This document shows, piece by piece, positions 1 to 9,485 of a stretch of DNA of 64,000 nt. The notes under the pieces are model-generated. The model had not been told where the DNA came from, searched no databases, and was given only the letters and a program-made list of their open reading frames with translations. The stretch is from Anopheles merus (taxonomy: Eukaryota > Arthropoda > Insecta > Diptera > Culicidae), in assembly GCF_017562075.2 (NCBI RefSeq), contig NC_054084.1, positions 23,462,285 through 23,526,284 of the forward strand. The letters run 5' to 3'. Position numbers and translations under genes: made by a program. How positions within the stretch are numbered: the first letter of the stretch is position 1; each line of letters begins with the position of its first letter.

Positions 1-1354
1 GGCTAATAACCGTTATACATACATTTCCAAAGATTCCACAACTACCCTATCTTGAATATCTATATTGTGTACGGATTTTAAAATATAATTATTACATTAT
101 CGAACATTATTTTAAATAAAATACACGATATCATAAATTCCAACTCTTCAACTTCGGTTATAAACTTTATATTCATAGATATTCGACATACGACTTTTTC
201 GACTTACGCCTTGTTTTGGGACATTTTTTCGGTCCCAAATATAGTCGTATCTCGGGGGACACCTGTACTTATAAACTAATCGATCGTGCCCGAACGCTCC
301 GAACTCAACGATCTTCGTGTTTCGTTAAACACGAATCAACTGGCAGGGCTTCCGTGCCTAAGCCTGAACCAAACGAAGAAACGAATCTTGAGATTCATAT
401 GGTGAGTGCTATGATATTCTTCCTCATCTAAATCTTTTTCAAATTTTTCCAGATTTTCGGCATTGTCTACGAATGGATGGTCAAAACCAGTAAGATTAGT
501 AGTACTTACTTCGGTATGATTAAGTAAAGTATTTAATTGTACTTGATTATGCCGATACGACTCACTATTTTCTTTTGTTCTTTTAAAATCTGCTTTTGCT
601 CATTACGAAGCTCTATCAACACATTAGTTTGGGCTTCTAGTATTTCTTTTATCGTCTTGTCACGTGAAACTTCTTCTGGGACTATCACAACTGAACCAAC
701 ATATTCATCCACTTCTGACAAACTTGGTGTATTATGCCGGGGATTATTTTTCTTTGTGTTTAATTTTCAGCGTCATCGATGAAATAAACAACAGGATTAG
801 TTTTGTTTGTGTACATGTGTATATTTTTAAATCCTTAATATTCATGAATTATAAAAAATGTAATACAATTTACAGTACAATCACAATCACTTCACTCAAT
901 ATTCATTCTTCAATTAACTAGCTTGGGCAGCAGCAAGTCAATCATCTCGACGGCACCAGTGTTTGACACATTGACAGGAGTCACCTCGTACCGATGTCAT
1001 GCATTAAAAAGCTATAAAGTTCCACCAAGTTCGGTACACACTCTTAACAAGCCTTCAAGTTCCATCATGAACCCTACACACAGTGCTAATCAGCCGCAAT
1101 GTTCCAAAGAGTACCATGTGCCTGTTAAAAAGCTTCATAGTTCCGCAAAGTACCGTCTATCTCTTAATCAGCCACAAAGTACGACATCGGAACGAATTTT
1201 CATTAAACAGCCCCAAATCAGCTATAAAGTACGAGCTGGCTATTTGGGCATGATCATTATAGTGCAATCAGCAGCTTCGTATGATAATCCTTGCCGCTTA
1301 ATCTGACACTCCTGTTTCGTCTATCCTTCTTCCGGAACACTATTATCATTCGTA
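1..1354. other. gene-poor flank, no supported gene
   Basis: I see no convincing gene here. A 62-codon minus-strand ORF at 533-721 is rich in Glu, Lys, Gln and Ile and could be a short coiled-coil fragment. It lacks recognisable motifs and overlaps equally long plus-strand ORFs, so I do not call it. The stretch 960-1240 repeats short motifs around AAGTTCC and AAAGTAC at irregular spacing, as in decayed repeat DNA. The text near 228-268 (TATCTCGGGGGACACCTGTA) resembles the outer end of the TA-flanked MITE at 3958-4346 and may be a fragment of that family. Confidence 0.5.
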
Positions 1355-1366
1355 ATTAGATGTTGT

Positions 1367-1590
1367 CTCCGGACTAGAGAGCCGGTCTCATAGTACAGTC
1401 GTCAACTCGTACGACTTAACAACATGCCCGTCATGGGTTCAAGCCCCAAATAAACCGCGCCGCCATACGTAGGACTGACTATCCTGCTATGGGGGGATCA
1501 ATAAGTCACTGAAAGCCAAACCCACAAGTAGTGTGGTACAGGCAGGCCTTGACCGGCAACGGTTGTTGAGCCAAAAGAAGAAGAAGAAGA
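1367..1590 (+). mobile_element. tRNA-derived SINE with (AAG)n tail
   Basis: This is a 224-bp SINE. The 5' part is tRNA-like: a CGTCAACTCGTACGAC stretch is followed by GGGTTCAAGCCCC, a good match to the RNA polymerase III B box. The 3' end is an AAG repeat. A perfect 12-bp direct repeat, ATTAGATGTTGT, flanks it at 1355-1366 and 1591-1602, as expected for target-primed insertion by a non-LTR partner. A second copy of the family lies at 9813-10020 on the other strand and a decayed one near 42010-42170. Transcription would be by Pol III from the internal promoter. The element encodes no protein. Confidence 0.88.
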
Positions 1591-2864
1591 ATTAGATGTT
1601 GTATGTTTCCTTTAACGTTTGGCCAAAACAGATACAGTAGGTGACTGCTAACTGAGAGGTTAAATTTGTGAGAAAAATTCACATTTGCTATAAATTTCTC
1701 TTTGTAAGATGCCAGATGTTTCATGTTTTGACATTCATGTGTTTTTCAACTGAGAATCACTCCAGTTAGCTAACTTTTAGTTAAAAAAAAAACTCCAGTA
1801 AAACACATCCAGTTTGCGGTCACCTACTGTATGTTTTTTTATGGCTAGTGCCTTGAACCCAGGAATTAGGAACAATGCTAAATTCAGCGTACCCTTTAGG
1901 CCCACGGGTTTGCACTATTGAGAATGGCATAGTTAGATATTGCTTTAAACAAATAGAAATGCTTTTAATACATTAGAAAATCAGTACTGTACTCATCTGC
2001 TACTCACGTTTCTTCTCACGGATACGGAAAACACGTACAAACTCTTTGAACTAAAAGTTTTTTATTATTTTCTGCTTTTTAATTACAGTGCTTTGCCAGT
2101 GAGTTGTGGCAATAGCCCAACGCAATAGCCAGCAGTCGGAACACAATACTCGATTGAAACAAAAAACTACAACCTTCCAGTTTGCAGTCTGATGAATTTA
2201 TGAGTAATTTTCAAATCCAACACAATACTCATTTGTGGAACTTTTCATTCGGCGGATATGTTTTTGGGGCGTGTACGGAAAGAGTTAAAAAACTTTGAGC
2301 TGTCAAGCAAAACTAAACGAATAAAATAAACAACGTAATTTTTTTAACGAACCATCGAAACTTTTTATTTTTTTTTATTATTTCATTTCAACAAAATGAA
2401 CCATGCATGAAATGAGTTTGAAATGATTCATTAACATAAATTAAATATTTCATATTATGGTACTTTTTTCTATAATTTTGGCTTAATAATTTTCACAAAC
2501 CAAGTCTTATAATTACTGCTATAAGTATATCTTTAAGTCACTATATAAGACGTCGTAAATCGGTTCTGATATGAGTCTGTTATCATGATTTGGCTATTTG
2601 GGTCTCTCGCTGATAACGCGTATCATCGGGAGTGATCGGCTTATCCGTCAACCGATCGGCAATCGCGACACAGGGTGCTATGATACCAGTAATACCGGTG
2701 AATTTTATAAATTTTATATGAATTTGACATTTATTGGACTATTTTCCGTGAATATCGATTAACCGGCAACCGTCCGGTCTCGAGCTGTTCGGATAATCTA
2801 CGTTGTACTGTAGCTGTATTTGCAAAATTGATCTACTTTTTGTCGCGCGAGACGTCATCGCGTA

Positions 2865-2890
2865 ACTTTTTGTCGCACGCGACAAAAAGT
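2865..2890. repeat. perfect 12-bp inverted repeat (hairpin)
   Basis: ACTTTTTGTCGC and its exact reverse complement are separated by AC. A related CTTTTTGTCGCGCGAGACGT motif occurs just upstream at about 2836-2855 and a third GCGAGACG motif near 3006. This is probably the core of a decayed MITE. No adjacent gene suggests a terminator. Confidence 0.6.
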
Positions 2891-3195
2891 GGCTCAATTT
2901 TTTTGAACTCATTTTAACTCATTTTTTTAGTTTTGAAGGTTGAGTGGGCCAAATGAGTTGCTTTGATCTACGCGGAGTTAAATTTGAAGCTACGTCATGT
3001 CACGCGAGACGTTGTCGCTCTATGTCTATTTGAACGGCAACAGATAAATAAATGAGCAATCCGAGATTGCGCATTCTTCATCAATCTGGTAATATTTGAC
3101 CTCGTTCCTAAACAGACCTTGTTTCAGCGTATCAATTATCAATGATGGCGACCGGCAACAGTGTGGCCAGATGTTTTTGACCGTATTAATACACG

Positions 3196-3218
3196 ATGCG
3201 CAATCTGAGATTGCGCAT
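3196..3218. repeat. perfect 11-bp inverted repeat around one base
   Basis: ATGCGCAATCT, then G, then AGATTGCGCAT. A one-mismatch relative (GCAATCCGAGATTGCGCAT) occurs at about 3056-3074, so the palindrome is present twice about 140 bp apart. It is likely part of a TIR element rather than a regulatory operator. Confidence 0.55.
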
Positions 3219-3654
3219 ATATTTATCTGTCTAAAGGCCTTATTAGACGGAGGAAAATACTGTCATTCGATTTTGGAATCTATCCTTCAAACAGGGTTTG
3301 ACAGATGCCAGTCGGAAAATCAAAATTTGGCATGCTCAATTCCGATTTGCTCGAGAGTAGATTTCTACTGTCAATGTCGGTATGAGCGTATTGAATTTCT
3401 TGATAATGATGAATAAAAACAACAAAATGGGAAACAACGAATGATTTTTACGCATGAAGCCAAATAAAAAAAAGAAATTAAATTATAAATGAAAAAGGTG
3501 ACAGAACAATTATCTTGCCTTGTAACACGTACGAGAGGTATTTTTGTGGTAAAGTGCTAGTTTGACAGATAAACGGTCTAATAAGGCTTTAACGGATCGG
3601 TTTGATATATTTATCATTAGAAAACAAAAGAAAATGTATATCAATGTACATATA

Positions 3655-3841
<187 letters not shown>

Positions 3842-3957
3842 AAGCGACAAAGATTTCGGCCGAAACTTTCACGGCTGTAACGGGTTCTCTTCGAAATCTT
3901 TAAACTTTTTATTCGACGAGAACAGATAGTTTGCTGCCATCTTAGCTTGTTTATATA

Positions 3958-4346
3958 CAGGCGGTCCCCGAGATACACGGTTACTGGGGACCGAAAACGG
4001 CCGCAAAATACCGCGTATCTCGAATTTCCGCGTAAGTCGAATCTCGTGATTTCCCGCCAAAATACAACTACAACTAAACTAAATATAACTAACTAATTTT
4101 CGTGCAATTTTGCAAGTAGGGGGTGGTTTTACTCACCAAATTAATTGTTTGATATGTTTCTAATGAATTGAACAGTTTTAAAACTTTGGAAATGGTATTT
4201 CACATTCGATCAATACGGAAATTATTTAGTATTTCACAATGGATGTGTCAAATCAGTACAATTTGCTCAAAGAACTGTCAAATTTGGAAGACCGCGTATC
4301 TCCGAATCCGCGTATGAGAGGTACCGTGTATCTCGGGGACCGCCTG
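3958..4346. mobile_element. MITE with TA target duplication
   Basis: This is a 389-bp non-coding element. The left end CAGGCGGTCCCCGAGATACA and the right end TGTATCTCGGGGACCGCCTG are exact inverted repeats that continue to about 24 bp, and each is bordered outside by TA. TA duplication and lack of coding capacity fit a Tc1/mariner-type MITE. An internal CGCGTATCTC-CGAATCCGCGTA motif is shared with the element at 7522-7866, so the two are relatives with diverged termini. Confidence 0.85.
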
Positions 4347-4618
4347 TACTGGTTTGGCACCCTCACTAATGTAACTGCCAAATAGAGCAGCAACAACGCT
4401 TTTGGTTCCGAACCGAGAAAGCGTGTGTTCAAATCCTGATTTTATGATCTTTTTTCTGTGTTTATTTCTTTTAAATTAATATTTTCTTGCTATAATTAAC
4501 ACAAACAATATTTATTTGAAGCAAAATAAAACTAATACCCTTTTAAAAAAAACATAAGGCCGAAAATAGACGGACCTTGATTTCGCGGCCGCGGAATTCT
4601 GCTTTCTGAAAAATGTAT
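4347..4618. other. short AT-rich spacer
   Basis: No gene is seen. Near 4559-4580 the motif GGCCGAAAATAGACGGACC resembles the terminus of the neighbouring MITE (GGCTGGAAATAGACGAACC). This may be a fragment of an earlier copy of that family. Confidence 0.4.
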
Positions 4619-5070
4619 GGCTGGAAATAGACGAACCGAGATCGTCGCGGTACCGCGAAAATCGCGCCTTGCTTATAACAGTTGTAGAACAGTTGGGCTG
4701 TCAAATCTTCCGCGCCTCCAATCGCGCCTGCTGATTCGCAGAGATACCCAACTTCGGTATTGCTGAGATTTTCGCGGTAGCGCGAACCGATTAGTTTGAC
4801 TTTTTCTGGCGGATTTGTATGAAAACACGTGCCGAGAAATGGGGGTTGTATTTTATTTTGCATAAACTATGTGAAATAAATAATGTGATTCGCAAATTGA
4901 TATAAAAATATTTCTTCTTGGCACATTCAATCCTCATCAGACCTCGGATGGTTCCATACACGAACCGCGATTATCTCGCCTATCTGTCAGATTTTATAAC
5001 ATAATTGACAGCTCAAGTCATACGCGATTTTCGCGGTACCGCGATGATCTCGGTTCGTCTATTTCTAGCC
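4619..5070. mobile_element. palindromic MITE with ~48-bp TIRs
   Basis: About 450 bp. The left end begins GGCTGGAAATAGACGAACCG and the right end is its near-perfect complement ending TCGGTTCGTCTATTTCTAGCC. The match extends about 48 bp with two mismatches. Each arm contains the perfect palindrome CGCGGTACCGCG, so each TIR can itself form a hairpin. A third partial copy (TTTCGCGGTAGCGCGAACCG) lies inside near 4770-4790. No target duplication is clear. The 106-codon ORF on the minus strand is spurious. Confidence 0.75.
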
Positions 5071-5199
5071 CAAAGTGTATAAAGATCAGGTGGTCTCATA
5101 GCCTGTTTTTCATAGCAAAAGTTGAACGTCACTTTTTGACAGCATGGGTGAAAACATTTCCCCAAACAAGCTTTCGGACGACTTGCCTAATACACAAAT

Positions 5200-5514
5200 T
5201 GTTGTGTCTTTGGCTTGAGCTCAGGTACTTTATTAAAAACACTGATATAACGGTACACATAATAAATATAAGTTCACAAGCACAATACACACTAAAATAC
5301 TCGGCCGCGCGCCAGCCGTACCGTGCCCTGCCGGGAGCCCTGCTCGACCGGCTGCTCGCAACACCTGCTTGTCCGAGCGCACAACACACACTAAGCGGCC
5401 CGCGCTTAGTGTGCGTACGACAGTGTGCGTGACACACTGTCGTCCCCTGGACATTGACAAGTGGTAGCACAACTACCACGGCAAGTCCAGGGGTCGGCAC
5501 GGCTGCCCACAACA
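5200..5514 (-). repeat. 3' LTR of the non-autonomous element
   Basis: 315 bp. It begins TGTTGTG and ends CACAACA on the plus strand, so the ends are TG...CA with a 7-bp inverted repeat. It also contains an internal palindrome near 5395-5445 (CACTAAGCGG/CCGCGCTTAGTG and GACAGTGTGCGTGACACACTGTC). It is bordered outside by CAAAT and inside by the polypurine tract. Confidence 0.92.
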
Positions 5515-5535
5515 TCTCCCCCTTTTACTTATCCG
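5515..5535 (-). promoter_or_regulatory. polypurine tract
   Basis: On the minus strand AAGTAAAAGGGGGAGA directly abuts the TG of the 3' LTR. This is the standard position for the plus-strand primer in reverse transcription. Confidence 0.85.
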
Positions 5536-5997
5536 GAGGGGGTCGAACCGACACGCGCATATTCCATTGCGGGAATATCGGTGTGGTGACACCCTCCGGC
5601 CATAGAACATTGTCCTGGGGCATTTTTGCGCAAATGCTGCTCCTAAGCTGCGACCCCGCTACCCGGCTACCGCAACGCTGCTACGACGTTGCAGGAAATC
5701 TCCCCGGCGGCGACCGTAATGTCCCGCTAGCCTCATCCGGCAGGAGAGCATTTCCCAGCAACTCGTTCCGCACGCTGCTACGCTGCTGCTGGCGATCTCT
5801 CCGGCGGCGACCGGTTTGTCCCGCAAGCCTCATCCGGCTGAAGAGCATATTCCAGCAGCCCGTTATGGCATCCTGCAGCGGTGGTACAATTGCTGCAGCA
5901 AGGACGGCACACATTTCGCCCTTCACGTCGGGAACAACACGTCGGTGCTGCAACTGGGGACGGAATGCGACCTCCCCCTCTCTCCGACGAATAAAAA

Positions 5998-6400
5998 CGG
6001 CAGCAGCGGGGCGGCATGGGACCTCGCCCCCTCTCCGTTGACACTCTTGCTGCATTGGGGCGGCATTGGACCTCGCCCTCCTCTCCGTCAAACACAACGG
6101 CAGCATCGGGGCGGCATGGGACCTCGCCCCCTCTCCGTCGACACAACGGCAGCAGCTGGGCGGCATGGGACCTCGCCCCTCTCCGTTGACACTACTGCAG
6201 CGGGGCGGCATGGAACCTCGCCCTCCTCTCCGTCAAACACGACGGCTGCAGCGGGGCGGCATGGGACCTTGCCCCCTCTCCCTGGTCTACGACGGCTGCA
6301 GCGGGGCGGCATGGAACCTCGCCCTCCTCTCCGTCAAACACGACGGCAGCAGCGGGGCTTGGCATCTCGCCCCCTCTCCGTCGAACACAGCGGCAGCAAC
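5998..6400. repeat. GC-rich tandem repeat, about 8 units of ~50 bp
   Basis: Imperfect units built around GGGGCGGCATGGGACCTCGC followed by CCCCTCTCCG recur at about 6010, 6058, 6110, 6160, 6205, 6257, 6303 and 6355. Unit spacing varies between about 45 and 55 bp, mostly through changes in a GGCAGCAG / GACACAAC spacer. Long ORFs on both strands here (up to 229 codons) come from the repeat and the lack of AT. They change frame between units and show no domain. Confidence 0.8.
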
Positions 6401-6802
6401 TCAGTGACCTCTCGCGTCACGAATGATGGCCCGGCAGCTAGGCAGAAAGACAATTCGCCTCTTACACTGCCGGCGCTCCTTGGGCTGCAGCCCGACGACA
6501 CCTAGCGTCGCCGCAGATGGCCCGGCAATCAGGCTTCGACCTTTCCATTGCCGGCGCTCCCTGGGCCTGCAGCCCGGCGAATCAAACATCGCCGAGTGTG
6601 TGTGTGCGGCTGTCACTTCTGTCCCCATCGCGGGACGACAGCCAGGGCCACGGTCTTGACGGCGGCGGCGGCAGCGGTCCTCGTCGAACGGCGTCCCACT
6701 GTCGCGGGGACCCATGCCATCGCGATGGCGCCGGCTCCAACCGACGCGCTCGATCGCGATGGCGACCGCGGGTTCTTCTAGGGATCCTCCTTACGCAAGA
6801 GG

Positions 6803-6820
6803 ATCCCATCCTCGTCGCCA
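6803..6820 (-). promoter_or_regulatory. primer-binding site matching tRNA-Ser
   Basis: The plus strand reads ATCCCATCCTCGTCGCCA, one base from the right LTR. This is what I recall as the 3' end of eukaryotic tRNA-Ser(GCT) including CCA, an 18-nt match. It fixes the element's minus-strand orientation and identifies the likely primer. Confidence 0.85.
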
Positions 6821-6821
6821 C

Positions 6822-7136
6822 TGTTGTGTCTTTGGCTTGAGCTCAGGTACTTTATTAAAAACACTGATATAACGGTACACATAATAAATATAAGTTCACA
6901 AGCACAATACACACTAAAATACTCGGCCGCGCGCCAGCCGTACCGTGCCCTGCCGGGAGCCCTGCTCGACCGGCTGCTCGCAACACCTGCTTGTCCGAGC
7001 GCACAACACACACTAAGCGGCCCGCGCTTAGTGTGCGTACGACAGTGTGCGTGACACACTGTCGTCCCCTGGACATTGACAAGTGGTAGCACAACTACCA
7101 CGGCAAGTCCAGGGGTCGGCACGGCTGCCCACAACA
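6822..7136 (-). repeat. 5' LTR of the non-autonomous element
   Basis: 315 bp, equal in length and apparently in sequence to the LTR at 5200-5514. Being the 5' LTR on the minus strand, it would carry the promoter. It is bordered outside by the second CAAAT target duplication at 7137-7141. Confidence 0.92.
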
Positions 7137-7521
7137 CAAATAATCTTAGAATCTTCGTTATTTGCACTGAAATATATTAAAAACCACACCAAATATTTCT
7201 TATTGTAAGTTAAACCAAATCTGAACTAATTAAAATCCATTTTGAATCAAATAATGCCGTCGATGAGGACACCAATGTGCACTACGTATGTGTTGCTAAG
7301 AACAAAGTGAACGGTTCCTATGGAAATTCATTTCACCCATTCTGTCAGAAGGAGCCTTTTTTTTATTCTGAAATTAGTTGTCAATTTGTATGGGACGAGA
7401 CCACCTGGTCTTCATACACTTTGCTGCGAATTCGCGTATATCGATTATAAGAGGCGAATGAGCTAGACCTCAAAGTCTCTCTAAAAATAAGTAAACGTAA
7501 ACGTATATCAAGTATCGTGTA

Positions 7522-7866
7522 CAGTCTGTTCCCGAGTTACGCGGTTTCTGCGTTCCCAACGAATCCGCGTAACTCGAATATCCGCGTAAGTCGAATTTCA
7601 CGTTTTTTTACTAAAATTCTATTGATTACTCCGAGTTTTTTATTTAATGTAGTACTTTTATACACACTATTATTTATTTGTTATGATTCGTGTAGAAAAT
7701 TCTAATATTTCTGGCTTTTAAGCGGTTTCAATTTGACAGCAAAAATGCAATTTATACCGATCTTGAAGCAAATTGTATTGATTTGACATTTAATCTGTCA
7801 AATTTAGAAAACCGCGTATCTCCGAATCCGCGTAAGTCGAGAACCGTGTAACTCGGGAACAGACTG
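7522..7866. mobile_element. MITE with TA target duplication
   Basis: 345 bp. The left end CAGTCTGTTCCCGAGTTACG and the right end GTAACTCGGGAACAGACTG are inverted repeats of about 24 bp, with TA at 7520-7521 and 7867-7868. The inner part shares CCGCGTATCTCCGAATCCGC with the element at 3958-4346. It is non-coding. Confidence 0.85.
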
Positions 7867-8140
7867 TACAGCGGATAATTGCTGTACAGAGAAATCGGTA
7901 TTTCTGGTCACTCTGCCCGGTAAAGTCGCGTAATAATTCACCTCTTAAATACATACATCTTGAGACCAGACTTTATTACCGGTCCATTTTGTTTAAAGTG
8001 TCGTCCTGTCGTGTTCTTGTACAAAAATTCGTTTTGTGTTATTTTTTGTTATTAAAAAAAGTAAGTAGACTAATATTTTTTATATCATTGCTCAATAAAC
8101 TCTCGCTATATTTATTTTTAAAAAAATGAATCTATTACAG

Positions 8141-8185
8141 ATGAAAACTCGCGCCCCAGTACGTGTAGAAGCTGCCGCTGAAGCA
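8141..8185 (+). CDS. 45-nt phase-0 mini-exon, MKTRA type 1
   Basis: The exon begins with ATG directly after the acceptor TCTATTACAG and ends at GCA before the donor GTAAGT. It encodes MKTRAPVRVEAAAEA, and its 45 nt keep frame. The exon at 41645-41683 starts with the same five residues using different third bases, and the preceding ~35 nt of intron are also alike, so the two are duplicates kept under coding constraint. The ATG could be the true start codon, preceded by a 5' UTR exon ending at the GTAAGT near 8072, or an internal Met. Downstream partners on the same strand are at 33983, 41645, 49711 and 53586. I do not recognise the protein; the C-terminal half leans to Ala/Glu like the large exons. 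RNA evidence is absent. Confidence 0.6.
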
Positions 8186-8212
8186 GTAAGTACACTAAAC
8201 TATACATAAACT

Positions 8213-9310
8213 AGGGTAACTGTACCAGTATTCGGCAGTGTACCTGTTTTCGGAAGGGTAGCTAAAAACGTGTAATTACGCAAAAACGCGTTGAAAATTT
8301 TCTCCATACATATTTTTTAAATAGAGATATGCACATTTGCTATTCATATACGAAGTCTCAAATCATTTCCTTGCATATTTTTCAAAATATCAAACAAAAT
8401 GTACCGTGTTCAACATGTTTCGGCAGATATGCTGTCAGCCAATAGTTCGGCAGGTTTCATTATCAAGAGAACCAGAGCACTTAAACCATGAAAGTTTGGT
8501 TTTTATGAAAGATTCTTTGGTTGCAGGTTTTATACTAGTCCGCTTGGAATTTTAAAATCACTAAAAACAAGTAATTAGTCACTTTAAATGCTGCCGAAAA
8601 TTGGTACACGGTAAATGTTGTTTTTTGACAGATGTTTTTTGACGATGGCTCCTGCCGAAACATGAAACAAAAACATATTTTTGATTTCGTTGAATATTCA
8701 TTTAAAATTTTATCAGAAAACTGCAATGCGTATATCGACACATAAAACGACATTTCTTGTATCAAATATCACCAATTTTGCTAGAAATAATCAAATAAAT
8801 TGATAGAAAAATAATAATTTGTGAGCCGGTCGGAGCCGTACTCTACAGCCGTCAGGCAGGCTCATTTCTCCAATGCCTACTTTGATTGTAACTCACATCA
8901 AAGTGACTGTAAAAATTGCGAGCAAAATGCCAAAATGGGTAACATAAAATTAATAATTTAAGTACTTTTCAACACTAACAAATTTGGGAAAGTGAGAGTG
9001 TACAATTGTTTTAAACATTTTTGTCTACGTATTGGAATTAATTAAAACATTTACCGACCCGTATTCGCGTTGCCGAAAATAGGACGAAACTGCCGAATAT
9101 AAGAACAAAACCAGTGTTTGCATTTTCACGAATAACTCTACAAAATACATTTAAATCGGAAAATAAAAAATAGCACTACATAATACGACAGTTTATCGTC
9201 AATAATAATGTCACATGTAAGAAAAATAATAAAGATTGTAATTGTACGAGCTGTTATAGTGAAACTGCTGCACTAACATTGGGTACACTAACAACTGGTA
9301 AATTTACCCT
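8213..9310 (+). mobile_element. TIR element, left member of inverted pair
   Basis: About 1.1 kb. The outer end is AGGGTAACTGTACCAGTATT and the inner end is GGTAAATTTACCCT, its inverted relative. TA precedes the outer GGGTAAC. Internal text repeats CCGAAAATAG and CCGAATATAAG motifs near 9072-9100. The whole sequence recurs in reverse orientation at 9486-10791. No transposase ORF is present. The superfamily is unknown; TA at the outer borders would fit Tc1/mariner-like ends. Confidence 0.7.
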
Positions 9311-9485
9311 GTAATAAACTTCAGTAAAATTTTACTGAATGTTTGTGAAAACATTTTATACCATCGTACTCTTTCAACTGTAATTAAAGTAATATGGAAT
9401 GACGGTAATATAGTTTTGCATGTGATTTTGCGACGAGACATAGCATTTCACCAACGCAATACATGCAATACAAAGTTTTTGATAT

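Larger units (their letters stand above)
5200..7136 (-). mobile_element. non-autonomous LTR retrotransposon (TRIM/LARD-like)
   Basis: A 1,937-bp element with two 315-bp LTRs, a 1.3-kb internal region and a 5-bp target duplication CAAAT at 5195-5199 and 7137-7141. It is oriented on the minus strand: the primer-binding site lies inside the right LTR and a polypurine tract inside the left. The internal region has no gag, protease, reverse transcriptase or integrase motif; it is GC-rich and dominated by a tandem repeat. It must therefore depend on proteins of another LTR element. The LTRs have the same length, and I found no difference when reading them side by side, which implies a recent insertion. 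Confidence 0.93.
5071..7423. mobile_element. TIR element interrupted by an LTR element
   Basis: The left end CAAAGTGTATAAAGATCAGG leads into GGTGGTCTC. The right end is the complement, GAGACCACCTGGTCTTCATACACTTTG, and differs by a few bases. The two arms, about 130 bp and 290 bp, are split by the LTR element at 5200-7136. The same family occurs at 18654-18944, 48303-48588, 52137-52423 and 63371-63640, all sharing GGTGGTC followed by the CACTTTTTGACA and ATGGGTGAAAAC motifs. It has no coding capacity, so I regard it as a non-autonomous DNA element of unknown superfamily. Confidence 0.7.

Noticed and set aside
2088..2105. TTTTTAATTACAG acceptor-like sequence followed by GTGAGT
   Set aside because: It would define a 10-nt exon not divisible by three, with a weaker donor and no similar partner.
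5816..6505. 229-codon plus ORF and 176-codon minus ORF in GC-rich DNA
   Set aside because: They lie in the tandem repeat of a non-autonomous LTR element. Repeat units change frame relative to the ORF, and no domain is visible.
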